The position numbers and the translations under genes were made by a program. A DNA stretch of 64,000 bases from Sterolibacterium sp. (GTDB taxonomy: Bacteria; Pseudomonadota; Gammaproteobacteria; Burkholderiales; Rhodocyclaceae). Shown one piece after another: positions 1-8,788 of this stretch. Position 1 is the first letter of the stretch. The number at the start of each line of letters is the position of its first letter. Below the pieces are notes generated by a model. It was not told the origin of the DNA, did no database searches, and was given only the letters and a program-made list of their open reading frames with translations. The stretch covers positions 1-64,000 of the forward strand of contig JAHFRE010000004.1 in the NCBI GenBank assembly GCA_023258955.1. Direction: 5' to 3'.

Positions 1-1270
1 CCGTCGCTGCGCTGGCGGTGTCTGCCACGAACACGGCGGTTGCCGTTGGGACGTCTGCTCCTGTTGCCGCCTCCGTCAGCGCCGCAACAAAGAGCGCCAA
101 TGCCGCCGGGGCGTCCATTGCCGTGACCATCTCAGATTGGGGGGCAATGCCCCCCGCATTGGCGGCATCGGCTGCATCCAAGCCAGCCATGGCTGCGGTC
201 GCCGCCGCAACAAATCCAGCCGCCGCAGCCGGCAGATCAGATCCGGCAGCGACCTCGCTGACTGTAACGCCCTGTGGCCCGACCCCGTCCGTGGCGTCGC
301 CAGCAGCTACAGCTTCGGTGATCGCACTGACCAACAGTGCGGTGACAGTTTCGGCATCTGCTCCACTCACCGTCTCGCTCATGGCACTCACGAACGCTGC
401 TGCGGCAATGATCGCATCCGCCGAATATGCAGACTCAGCTTGCGCACCGACAAATAGCGCAGCAGCAGCCAAAACGTCAGCAGCAGTTGCGCTTTCTGCT
501 ATTGAAGCGACGGCAACACTCCCGCCAGTTGCAGCGTCCGACGCACTTGCCGCTTCTGTTCCCGCAGAGGACGTGACATTCTGGCCAATAGGTGAATCTG
601 TACCACTTGTGGCTTCCAATCCCGTTGCCGAAGTCACATTTGCACCAACAGGTGCATCAGCACCGGCCGCCGCCTCCGATTCCACAGCGCTTGTGACGAA
701 GGTTGAAACAGGGGCGTCTGCGGCTGTCGCACCCTCGGGAATCGAGACAGGCTGCGCGCCGGATGTGGAGTTCGCATCAGCAGCCGTAGTCGGTTCAGTA
801 ATCGTCGCACTCTCTGGCCCTACTCCGTTTGTTGTATCTGCAAGCGCCCCCGATTCGCTAAGTAAGGTGGCAAAACTCGCCGACACCACGGGTGCGTCTC
901 CACCAGTTGCAGTTTCTGTATCAGCAACGCCAAACGCGAATAAAGAAACAGGAGAATCCCCCGTATTTGCAATCTCTGATTCAGTGCCAACAAGGATCGC
1001 CGTCGCCGCTGGCACCTCTGATCCCGATGCGGATTCAATTTCGGTTGCGCCTGTGACATAGGTCGAGTCCTTTACATCTGTCCCGGCTCCGATTTCGGCT
1101 ATCGCCTGCGGAGAAGAGAATGCACCCACTGGTACGTCAGCACCTGTAGCAGCCTCCAAGCCAACCATAGGGACGATTGCGGTTGATATCAGCCCATCTG
1201 TGCTTGTTGCCGCCTCTGGCATCGCCACCGTGTAGCCGCCCGCAGGGCTGTCAATCGCGGTCGCAGCCTC
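1..1270 (-). repeat. Tandem 60-bp repeat encoding 20-residue E-A-A-T-G-A-D units
   Basis: Read on the minus strand, the 3' part of the giant tail gene has a strict 60-base period. Each unit begins with Glu, followed by small residues, Asp at position 7, and then a hydrophobic stretch with Val/Phe/Ala. About 21 units are visible and the array leaves the window. Units diverge at the base level but keep Glu-1 and Asp-7. Such repeats are expected to form an extended stalk or beta-solenoid (inference). Confidence 0.8.
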
Positions 1271-4200
1271 AGCGCCCCACACGGTTGTTACCCAATTACC
1301 CATGAGAGTGTCAGCATTACCGGCCATCTGGACGATCATCATCCAATCGTTGCCGTAGGTGCTCCAACTTCCACCGCCCGTTGCAGTGGTCGTGCCGCCG
1401 TACTCAGTAGTCGCAGAAGAAGCGATGCCGCCCGTATTGCACAGAACGGCAACGAGGTGATTATTGGCACCATCCCAATCGGCGCCAGTGTGAATGCAGA
1501 TGTAATACCAAGTCCCACTCGACAACACGGCACCACTAACCATGGAGAAGTCGAACGAATACCATGTGTCAGTTGTTGTTAGGCTCGACCAGGGAAGAGG
1601 AACGGATGCGATCTGTGCCGTTGGAATGCCACTTGGCCCGCCACCGGCCGTTACCCAAAGCTCTATGCTTCCTGTCGCGGTTGGTGTTACAAGGCCCCAT
1701 CCCTGTCGCATGCAAAACAGCACGGCACCCAGTTGTCCTGACGCAGTTGCTTGGAACGTGTGGCCCGACCTACCATCACCACCGATCCAGTAGTCAGATG
1801 AACCAACGCGGGAAATAAGCTGCGTGTAATCGTGTTGGACCGGGCCATGTACGGAATTTGACTGATCCCCATAGAAAGTCACTATCGTCGAGGCGCTGTC
1901 AGAACAAGCCGCCGCCTCATTCGCGTTCATTCCCGCGTTATAGTCAGACGCATCAACGCCTGCCAAGGCCTCTGTAATGGAGACAAGCGTCAAACCACCA
2001 ATGCCGTTGGCGGCATCTTGCGGCGTCACGTATTCAACAAGTATTCCCGGCGAGTAGTTGCTTTCCGCGTACCACGCTACGCCATTCTGATTCCAGATCA
2101 CTGCCATTGGCGACGGCATGCCCCAATACTGGGCAAGCAACGCAAACTGATCGTTGGTCCCTGTCCAATCTGACCCGCGATAGAAGACCACCGCATAGCC
2201 GACCCCAGCAGTCACATTCGCCCCACTTACCGCAGTGAAATCTACGCAAAACAGTCCGGATGTTGGAGCGGATGCCTGGGTGAACGTCAACGACGCCAAT
2301 TTGGTACTTGGCATCGCCGAAATCGAATTGCTCGCCAACTGCCAAAGTTCAACTGTACCCGGCTGTGCCGGTGGATTGGAATGATTGTTCTTGTAGACGT
2401 AAGCAGTGACCGGGCCAAGGTGCGCCGTAACAGAGGCGATGAAAGTCACCCCGTAGCCATAGATGGTCGAAGCGCTGTCGAGGTATTTGACATAGGGCGC
2501 GCCATTGCCATACGCCAACGACGACGCAAGGGCATTGTTGGACATCGTCTCGGGGAGGTAGCAGGACGTCGGCAGCTTGCCGTCGCCCGCATCTGCCGCC
2601 CCCACAACAGTGAATGGAACTGTGGGCGATGTAAATCCGCTATTGGCGTAGCGAGCAATAGTCGAGACGCGAAACTCTTGGACGTAGATCGTGTTCATCC
2701 CGTCCGCGTTGACCAACCCAAATACACTAGCGCTACCGGACAAATCGTAGTCATGGGCCGCGACATTCGTCCCGACCAACGTAGGAGAACCGTCTAAGAA
2801 GAAGTAGGCGCTTGTTCCATCGCACTGGACTGCAATATGGTGCCAAGCATTCGTCGAAATCGCTGGGGCCGTGAAATAGCTACCCGAACTGCCGGTATAA
2901 ATACTACTTGACGCGCCGGACGTTACCTGAAGCATCGCGGATGCCCCAGTAGACGTCTCCATCACAATCGCGTTAAAAGTGACTGTCGTGTACACCCAAA
3001 ATTCTATCGTCCAAATCTTCCCTAAATTGGCGGGTGCTGGCAGCGTTTGCGTTACAGGGAAATATATCAACCCGTATCCCGGCAGCGTCAGGCTTGTCGC
3101 AAACCCCAGTGTCGTATGAGTGCTTCCGAAAGTTCCAGAAAAGGCCGGACCACCGCAAGCACTCGAACCATCAGCACAGTGGTACAAGAGGTAAGTATTC
3201 GCGTCCGGCGTTCCGCGCTCGAGAATCCAATGCGGCGAGGAAGCGGTCACCGCCCCGTTGTCGCTCCCAGTCGTTGCTTCGGTATCGGTTACTGCGAAAG
3301 GAACGCCGCCGACAGAAACATCGCTCAGCGATATCGATTCGCTATCCACCACGCCATAGGTTGATAGCACAGCAACAGCGTCAGCGCCCATTACGGCTTC
3401 AAGCTGATTTTCGGCTCCACCCATGGCACCCTGCGGGTCTGCCGCAGCAGCCGCCTCGGTCTGCGTTGGGTTCCAGGAAGTATTCGGAGTGGCAACCACA
3501 TCGGCACCCGTCGCCGCTTCGGTGAGGCCTCCTTGCACCGGTGCTGCCATCGTGTCACTGGCGGCGTAGTAGCTCAACGGCGTCGTTGGCGGTGTAAACC
3601 CGCTGTTGCTGTACTTGGCCGCGCGGGTCAGAATGACTTCATCAAGATAGGCGGCGTTGCCAGACGGCCCCGTGTACCAAGCCCAATTCACACAAGGTGT
3701 CAGGTTGAGTGCGAACTTGCCGGCACCTGTATTATTTGTCAGGGTAACCGCGGTTCCGTTCACGAAAAAGCAGAGCATCGTTCCGTCGAACTGCAAGCAG
3801 AGGTGATTCCACGCCGCATTGTTCAGAGCGAAGCTGCCGACACCCACCCCGACGAACAGCCCCGTGCCATAGGTACTGGTCGCGGATACGAGGTTAAAGC
3901 CACCAATGCCATTACCCGGATAGAAGAAGTAGAACCAGTAGCTCGACGTGGTGGCCGGGTAATACCAACATTCATACGTCCAAACAGGGATCGTCTCTGT
4001 GTGGTTCGCGAGCGGCGTATATTGATAGGCGTTGCCGGCGCTCCCGAAGGAAAGCGCGTAGCTGCCAAACTTTACAATGCTGTTCTGGATCGTCGCCGCT
4101 CCGGCGAGGGCCTGAGAACCGTTCCCGGCCAGGTCCCACACGCCGCCCTCAAAATTGCAGTACAGGGCGATTGCTGGGTCGCCCAGCGGCTCCATTTGAG

Positions 4201-5893
4201 CGCCGTTCGCTGTTGCCACGCTGGTTACGCTATCAACCAGCGTCAGGTGCTCTTCCTGGTACCCGCCGTTGAACGCGTCTGAGGCCTCAAGCGTGCCGCC
4301 GGTTGCCTCGGTTTGCACCACGCCCGTAATTCCTGTTGGCTTGGGCAGGCTGTCAGTGGCCGTCGCCGTTTCGGGTATCGCCGCAGTGATGGGTGAGGCT
4401 GTGACATCCGTCGATAAAATCGGATCAGCAAATACGGCTGTCGGTGGCGTGAATCCACTGTTGGAATAGATTGCGCAGTTTGAAAGGCGAAACTCTTGGG
4501 TGTAGGTGTTATGGATGACCCCGGTATCGTTGTCCTGCCCAAAGACATCAAACGTATTCAGAGCAAAAGGATTCAAACTACCATCCGTGGAAGACACAAC
4601 CGTCGGCACACCGTCCAAGAAGAATATGATGGTCGTGCCGTCATTTTGCACCGCGATGTGATGCCAAACATTGATCGAAATCGCAGGCGCGGTGACCGTC
4701 AGGGCGCTAGCGCCCAACCTGACAGTCACATTGAGCCCGTCGAAACGAATGTACTGCGGGACATACCCAGCCCAGTAGATATAGAACGCATCATTGCCGC
4801 CGGCCGTGGGTTGGACGGCGTTTCGGAAATACCAAAGCTCAACCGTCCAGATGGGCAATGACGTTTGCGGAAGTAACGATTGGGCGCCCGTGTAAATTCC
4901 GATATTTCCGAAACTCCACGAGCCGCCCGTGTACTTTTGCCAAGCGCTATTCTGTAGCCCAAATAGCGTCTGTGTCGACGAATAGGCAAATGATCCGGGA
5001 CAACCTATCGCCACGGAGTCATTGGACACCGTGCCGGATGACGTAGACAGATGATTGTGGAGTACGGTTTTGCCATCCCACGTTGGATTCGTGCTTAACT
5101 CAAAGCTGAATACGCCATCCAAAAAACTGCCCACCGGACCATCGGCCGCTGTCGCTGATTCGGTCGTAGCAACAGTCGTTGAGAACGTTCCAACCTCGGC
5201 ATCTACCGCACCTTGCGTCGACCCGGTAACCACAACCTCGATGTCGTATGACCAGGTGTCAGCGGCCCATCCGGTGGGATAGGACGCAGCCGCGGTGTAA
5301 CCGCTGGTGGAAATACTCGGCGAGACGTTGCCAGAGGCATCGAAATACCCCATCGTCTGATTGCTGTTGTTACTGCCCCAATCGCTGCCATGACACCAGA
5401 CCGCTGCGTACCATGTACCCGCCGTCACTGTTGCACCGGATACCTGGCTAAAGTCAAAGGTGATCAGCCCCGGCGTTGTGCTGAGCGTCATCAGGTTGAA
5501 TGTGATGACGGCAAGCTGAGTCTGCGGAAGCCCCGTCACTGAATTGGCCGTCAGCGAAAACAGCGCAATGCGCCCCAGTTGCGCAGGCACACCCGCGGCT
5601 GAGGTATCTCGATAGCCGCGTAGCGCGATTGACTGAATCTGCCCCGTGACGGTCGCTAGGAACGTCTGCGACTGCCCATACGGCCCGCTACTCGCAACGT
5701 AGCCTCCGCTTGCCGCGACCATTGCGGCGTAGATATTTAGCTGGCCGACTGCCGGATAGACGGCTTCTGTGACGGCGACGCCGTAGGCGCCACTTGCGGT
5801 TAACGCATCGGAAGCATTGGTTGACTCGACGCTGCCGATGAAGTGGATGTTCGCGCTCGATAGCCCTCCCTCACGCGCAAGAAGGAGCCCCAT
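1..5893 (-). CDS. Giant prophage tail/fibre protein with LamG-like domains (C-terminus outside window)
   Basis: An uninterrupted leftward frame runs from an ATG at 5893 through the left edge, giving at least 1,964 codons with no stop, which I checked by translating nearly all of it. Order seen: a beta-rich N-terminal domain (about residues 25-240), three LamG/concanavalin-A-like jellyrolls (about 300-480, 570-780, 895-1100) with the typical W-x-H-(I/L)-x-(V/L)-Q and F-(F/L)-x-D/N-G strands, two more beta-rich modules related to the N-terminal one (about 1140-1300 and 1340-1530), then about 21 Ala-rich repeats of 20 residues. The modules are joined by linkers of the same E-x5-D type. LamG domains bind glycans in many proteins, so a host-receptor-binding tail fibre is the likeliest role (inference). 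It starts 4 bases below the upstream structural gene and belongs to the late operon. The exact tail part is unknown. Confidence 0.85.
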   Translation of the reverse strand, partial: MGLLLAREGGLSSANIHFIGSVESTNASDALTASGAYGVAVTEAVYPAVGQLNIYAAMVAASGGYVASSGPYGQSQTFLATVTGQIQSIALRGYRDTSAAGVPAQLGRIALFSLTANSVTGLPQTQLAVITFNLMTLSTTPGLITFDFSQVSGATVTAGTWYAAVWCHGSDWGSNNSNQTMGYFDASGNVSPSISTSGYTAAASYPTGWAADTWSYDIEVVVTGSTQGAVDAEVGTFSTTVATTESATAADGPVGSFLDGVFSFELSTNPTWDGKTVLHNHLSTSSGTVSNDSVAIGCPGSFAYSSTQTLFGLQNSAWQKYTGGSWSFGNIGIYTGAQSLLPQTSLPIWTVELWYFRNAVQPTAGGNDAFYIYWAGYVPQYIRFDGLNVTVRLGASALTVTAPAISINVWHHIAVQNDGTTIIFFLDGVPTVVSSTDGSLNPFALNTFDVFGQDNDTGVIHNTYTQEFRLSNCAIYSNSGFTPPTAVFADPILSTDVTASPITAAIPETATATDSLPKPTGITGVVQTEATGGTLEASDAFNGGYQEEHLTLVDSVTSVATANGAQMEPLGDPAIALYCNFEGGVWDLAGNGSQALAGAATIQNSIVKFGSYALSFGSAGNAYQYTPLANHTETIPVWTYECWYYPATTSSYWFYFFYPGNGIGGFNLVSATSTYGTGLFVGVGVGSFALNNAAWNHLCLQFDGTMLCFFVNGTAVTLTNNTGAGKFALNLTPCVNWAWYTGPSGNAAYLDEVILTRAAKYSNSGFTPPTTPLSYYAASDTMAAPVQGGLTEAATGADVVATPNTSWNPTQTEAAAAADPQGAMGGAENQLEAVMGADAVAVLSTYGVVDSESISLSDVSVGGVPFAVTDTEATTGSDNGAVTASSPHWILERGTPDANTYLLYHCADGSSACGGPAFSGTFGSTHTTLGFATSLTLPGYGLIYFPVTQTLPAPANLGKIWTIEFWVYTTVTFNAIVMETSTGASAMLQVTSGASSSIYTGSSGSYFTAPAISTNAWHHIAVQCDGTSAYFFLDGSPTLVGTNVAAHDYDLSGSASVFGLVNADGMNTIYVQEFRVSTIARYANSGFTSPTVPFTVVGAADAGDGKLPTSCYLPETMSNNALASSLAYGNGAPYVKYLDSASTIYGYGVTFIASVTAHLGPVTAYVYKNNHSNPPAQPGTVELWQLASNSISAMPSTKLASLTFTQASAPTSGLFCVDFTAVSGANVTAGVGYAVVFYRGSDWTGTNDQFALLAQYWGMPSPMAVIWNQNGVAWYAESNYSPGILVEYVTPQDAANGIGGLTLVSITEALAGVDASDYNAGMNANEAAACSDSASTIVTFYGDQSNSVHGPVQHDYTQLISRVGSSDYWIGGDGRSGHTFQATASGQLGAVLFCMRQGWGLVTPTATGSIELWVTAGGGPSGIPTAQIASVPLPWSSLTTTDTWYSFDFSMVSGAVLSSGTWYYICIHTGADWDGANNHLVAVLCNTGGIASSATTEYGGTTTATGGGSWSTYGNDWMMIVQMAGNADTLMGNWVTTVWGAEAATAIDSPAGGYTVAMPEAATSTDGLISTAIVPMVGLEAATGADVPVGAFSSPQAIAEIGAGTDVKDSTYVTGATEIESASGSEVPAATAILVGTESEIANTGDSPVSLFAFGVADTETATGGDAPVVSASFATLLSESGALADTTNGVGPESATITEPTTAADANSTSGAQPVSIPEGATAADAPVSTFVTSAVESEAAAGADAPVGANVTSATGLEATSGTDSPIGQNVTSSAGTEAASASDAATGGSVAVASIAESATAADVLAAAALFVGAQAESAYSADAIIAAAAFVSAMSETVSGADAETVTALLVSAITEAVAAGDATDGVGPQGVTVSEVAAGSDLPAAAAGFVAAATAAMAGLDAADAANAGGIAPQSEMVTAMDAPAALALFVAALTEAATGADVPTATAVFVADTASAAT

Positions 5894-5896
5894 GGC

Positions 5897-6532
5897 TCAG
5901 TACGCCGGCACTTCGGCCCACGCCATATTGATCGTATATTGATAGACGCCGGCGGTCACAGCGGTGACGTTCTGGAAGACCAGGCCTTCGTTCTGGGCCA
6001 GCACGATCGGGTGATCGCCAGGGCCGTCGATGTCGAGGATCGCTGTGCTGGTTGAACCCAGCGCGATATTCGTCGTCGTCGTGATGAATGGCGCAGCGTC
6101 CAGCGTGCGCGTACCGGCTGTCAGGGTGGCGGCAGCGGTATAGCGCAGATCGCCCAAGGAGGTCCCGCCGTGGCTGGTGCGCTTCTTGAAGCTGTTGCCC
6201 GAAAGTGTGGCCGCCGTGCCGCCCGTGTCTGTCACGGTGTAGGCCCGTGCAACATAGCCCGCGAACTGCGGCAAACCTGCGGTAGACGCCGTGCTGACAT
6301 TGATCGTGATCTGCAAGTAGCGGATCAGCATGAGGAGCGACCCGGAGGTCCAGCGCAGGGAGGCGAGGTTGGCACCTGCAGCAGGGGCGGCAGCGGTCAG
6401 CTGGGAAATCGCCGTTCTGTAATAGCCCCCGGCGCCGAACTCGGTCGGGCGGTCGGTGACCCGCAGCGCGCGCCACGTGGTGCCGTCGACTTCCGCAACC
6501 GTACCGCCATTGCCAATGATCTGAATCGCCAC
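5897..6532 (-). CDS. Prophage structural protein, 211 aa, unknown function
   Basis: Starts with GTG at 6532, with an AGGAG Shine-Dalgarno 7 bases upstream that overlaps the end of the preceding gene. The protein is rich in Thr, Ala and Gly, has alternating beta-type hydrophobic patterns and no signal peptide or membrane segment. It ends 4 bases before the giant tail gene, so it is co-translated in the late operon and probably is a virion component such as a tail or fibre-attachment protein (inference from position). I do not recognise the family. A long overlapping frame in the same region is a shadow. Confidence 0.75.
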   Translation of the reverse strand: MAIQIIGNGGTVAEVDGTTWRALRVTDRPTEFGAGGYYRTAISQLTAAAPAAGANLASLRWTSGSLLMLIRYLQITINVSTASTAGLPQFAGYVARAYTVTDTGGTAATLSGNSFKKRTSHGGTSLGDLRYTAAATLTAGTRTLDAAPFITTTTNIALGSTSTAILDIDGPGDHPIVLAQNEGLVFQNVTAVTAGVYQYTINMAWAEVPAY

Positions 6533-6533
6533 T

Positions 6534-6707
6534 TCACTGCTCCTGTATCTGCGAACGTCCTACTTGGCGCGGCTCTACGGTAAATTGCCCACCGGCAGGC
6601 AGTCCGTTGCGGGTGATCCCGATAAATACCAAATCGACCTGATATTTTTCGAGGACTGCTTGAATCTCTGCTTCTGCCGCATCCTTCGCGAAGCTTTTCT
6701 GGTTCAT
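6534..6707 (-). CDS. Small prophage protein, 57 aa, unknown
   Basis: Begins at the ATG at 6707, which shares its A with the TGA stop of the upstream gene (TGATG), so translation is coupled; an ATG at 6722 is the alternative. The product is a short, mainly alpha-helical protein rich in Glu, Ala and Lys in its first half, with a beta-like second half. It lies in the late structural operon between two virion-type genes. No family recognised. Confidence 0.6.
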   Translation of the reverse strand: MNQKSFAKDAAEAEIQAVLEKYQVDLVFIGITRNGLPAGGQFTVEPRQVGRSQIQEQ

Positions 6708-7039
6708 CAGTTCCATACCCATGCGACGTTGTAGGCACCATAGGTGTCTGCCTGTTGGTCAGGCAGGCCACCATAGGCGGTCTTTGTACCGAACACTTGG
6801 ACGTCGCCGGGATAGCCATAGATGGTGAAGCCGGTCCCGGCCACGATGTTTCCGACGGTTACCCGAATGGGGTCGACGCGCATTTCATCAGCCGAGTGGT
6901 CGGTGCCATCGGCGGGCAGAACCCACGCATCAACCAGCGAACCGGCCGTGATGCCTGTCTGACCGATGACAGCGACGCTCGCCTCTTGAGAGCCTGGAAA
7001 ACTTCCGAAGTTGAGCGTCGCTGTGCCTTGGGCGCCCAT
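6707..7039 (-). CDS. Prophage structural protein, 110 aa, unknown
   Basis: Small, beta-rich, Gly/Thr/Val-rich protein with Trp near the C-terminus. It lies 3 bases downstream of the 97-aa gene and is stop/start-coupled to the 57-aa gene below it. Its place between capsid and tail genes suggests a head-tail or tail component (inference). No Shine-Dalgarno of note precedes the ATG, so it probably relies on re-initiation after the upstream stop. Family not recognised. Confidence 0.65.
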   Translation of the reverse strand: MGAQGTATLNFGSFPGSQEASVAVIGQTGITAGSLVDAWVLPADGTDHSADEMRVDPIRVTVGNIVAGTGFTIYGYPGDVQVFGTKTAYGGLPDQQADTYGAYNVAWVWN

Positions 7040-7042
7040 GGC

Positions 7043-7336
7043 TTAGGTGCTCTGCGCGGACGCAGCAGCGTGAGCGGTAGCAGCTGCAGCTGCAGTGGCG
7101 GCCGCCGCCGCAGCAACTTCAGCATCCACCGGCGCGCCAACGGTCTCAACGGTCGAATCCGCTGCAAGCTCCGATTCAACGAAGTAGCGGCTGTGGATAT
7201 TGCCCTCGGGATCGGCCCACTCGACGCAATACTGCACGTCGCCGGACTCCTGATCGACCGAGAAGGACTGCACCTTGCCAGAGAGCACCTGCACGACCTG
7301 ATGGACAATCGTGCCTTTGGGGAATTTTGAAGCCAT
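7043..7336 (-). CDS. Prophage protein, 97 aa, with Ala-rich tail
   Basis: ATG at 7336 is preceded by GAGGAG. The first 60 residues look like a compact beta domain (fold resembling small KOW/SH3-like proteins, weak impression only); the last 30 residues are almost pure Ala with Thr and His. Located in the late structural operon. Function unknown; a small virion or head-tail accessory protein is possible. Confidence 0.65.
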   Translation of the reverse strand: MASKFPKGTIVHQVVQVLSGKVQSFSVDQESGDVQYCVEWADPEGNIHSRYFVESELAADSTVETVGAPVDAEVAAAAAATAAAAATAHAAASAQST

Positions 7337-7349
7337 ACTTGCTTCTCCT

Positions 7350-7934
7350 CTACATGCTAGCGGTGTACGTGACGTTCAATGTGTCCCCATTGGAGACTGT
7401 CTTGCTGCCGCCCGTAAAGGCGCCGCAGGAATACAGGACGCCCGACGTGTTATCAATGGTCGTCACCGCGCCTGAGCCAAAGACCAGGAAGCAGCCGCCG
7501 ACCGTGCCACTCGAGGTGATCGCAAACGAGACAGCGGCGCTTGTGGCTTTGGAGCCTGCTGAGGCACTGGACCAACTCGGGGTCTTGCGCGGACTGGTAT
7601 AGGTTGGCGCATTGGTAGCACCGACTTCCAGCCACGTCGTCTTGCTGGCCATCGTGTCCGTTACCGTGCAACTTGAGGCGGAGCCGTTGGCCAGGCCCAT
7701 ATAGACGGCAGCGGTGTAGGCAGAGCCGGCGAGAAACGTGTCCAACGCCAGGTTCTTGCCGACGTTGGTGACGATGTTGTCGGCGGTGTCTTCCCACTTC
7801 ACCTGGCCGTCCGGGCCAACGCACTGGACGCTATAGACGCCGATGACGCCGGCCTTCTCGACAACACTGCTCTGCGAGGCAATAGCGCTGTCGGTCGCCG
7901 CGTTGCCGGCGGCGATTCCATTATGAGTTTGCAT
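7350..7934 (-). CDS. Prophage structural protein, 194 aa, unknown
   Basis: I chose the ATG at 7934 because AGGAGAA lies just upstream; the frame stays open for a further 69 codons upstream but that stretch is Arg/Pro-rich out-of-frame sequence of the next gene. The protein is Ser/Thr/Ala/Gly-rich and beta-type, including a stretch resembling tail proteins that carry Ig-like or jelly-roll folds. It lies 13 bases upstream of the 97-aa gene. Likely a virion protein; family not recognised. Confidence 0.7.
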   Translation of the reverse strand: MQTHNGIAAGNAATDSAIASQSSVVEKAGVIGVYSVQCVGPDGQVKWEDTADNIVTNVGKNLALDTFLAGSAYTAAVYMGLANGSASSCTVTDTMASKTTWLEVGATNAPTYTSPRKTPSWSSASAGSKATSAAVSFAITSSGTVGGCFLVFGSGAVTTIDNTSGVLYSCGAFTGGSKTVSNGDTLNVTYTASM

Positions 7935-7944
7935 CTCGTTTCTC

Positions 7945-8175
7945 CTAGGGGGTAGCAGTCGAGTCGGCAGCGGCTTTGCCCTGCGCGCGGTCGGCCTTCT
8001 CCGCGGCAGGTTTCTCGGCCGCGCGAACATCAATGACCTCGGCGATGCCAAGTGCGACGTGGCGCTCTGCATCCTCGTGGAGCGGATAGGTCTGGCCCGC
8101 CTGATACTTGGCGAAGCTCGTGCCGCCCGCATCGCAGTCAAACCAGGTCTGCGAGTACATCAAAGCCTTGGGCAT
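7945..8175 (-). CDS. Small prophage protein, 76 aa, unknown
   Basis: ATG at 8175 has GGAG 7 bases upstream, which beats an in-frame start at 8208. The first 50 residues are conserved-looking with a central region rich in aromatic residues; the last 25 residues are Ala/Lys/Glu-rich and probably disordered. It lies between the 148-aa and 194-aa late genes. Function unknown. Confidence 0.65.
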   Translation of the reverse strand: MPKALMYSQTWFDCDAGGTSFAKYQAGQTYPLHEDAERHVALGIAEVIDVRAAEKPAAEKADRAQGKAAADSTATP

Positions 8176-8242
8176 GTCGGTCTCCAAAATGGGTCGGGGC
8201 ACCCACAAGTGCCCCGGACTCGGTTACAAGGTGTGGCACGGC

Positions 8243-8689
8243 CTAGACGATTTGGACGACGCCGGCCTGGTTGAAGGCGTCCGCCGTGGCATAGCGTGGC
8301 GTGAAGCCAAGAACTTGCGCTGCCACTTGGCTTGCCGCCGTGCCGACCGTGATTGACAGCCGCACATAGGCAAAGCCATTGAGGTTGTCCAGATCTTCAC
8401 CTCGAAAATTGATCAGCGCCTGCTTGTTGTCGCCAGAGGCCTTGACGATCTGGGTGATCGCCTTGCCGGTGACGTCCTTCACACCGGTGCCACTGTTGTC
8501 TTGCGCCTGCTGGATCTTGGCGTCGATCGTGGCACCGGTTCCCAGCACGCCCGTTTCAATGGCAGCCAGGAAGTTGTGGAAGTTCGCCACCGGGATCCAG
8601 CCAGTCGTAGCACTCCCGGCAGCTTGGCTGACGGGATCGATGGTGGCGAGGACCGTGACGATCTCGCTCGGTTTTGCATTCGGGTACAT
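8243..8689 (-). CDS. Prophage virion-associated protein, 148 aa
   Basis: ATG at 8689 with AGGAG upstream. Immediately downstream of the capsid gene in transcription order, where HK97-like phages encode capsid decoration or head-completion proteins. The sequence suggests a mixed alpha/beta fold (Ala-, Val- and Gln-rich), with a central region that could bind another subunit. I infer a head accessory or head-tail adaptor role from position only. Confidence 0.7.
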   Translation of the reverse strand: MYPNAKPSEIVTVLATIDPVSQAAGSATTGWIPVANFHNFLAAIETGVLGTGATIDAKIQQAQDNSGTGVKDVTGKAITQIVKASGDNKQALINFRGEDLDNLNGFAYVRLSITVGTAASQVAAQVLGFTPRYATADAFNQAGVVQIV

Positions 8690-8748
8690 GAGGAATCTCC
8701 TATGAAGTCTGTCGAGACAGGCACATGCTCGGTGCCCATCAAACTTTC

Positions 8749-8762
8749 AGCCCGCCAGGGCT
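8749..8762 (-). terminator. Weak hairpin after capsid gene
   Basis: AGCCC/GGGCT stem with a 4-base loop, 27 bases below the capsid stop codon on the minus strand, followed by a short A/T-rich run. Too weak to be sure that it terminates transcription; it may only lower read-through into the distal late genes. Confidence 0.3.
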
Positions 8763-8788
8763 TGCTCCCCGCCAGGGGCCGCTAGGAC

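Noticed and set aside
18-1061. 347-codon rightward frame, Ala/Ser/Val-rich
   Set aside because: It is antisense to the 60-bp repeat array of the giant tail gene; the periodic composition keeps the opposite strand open.
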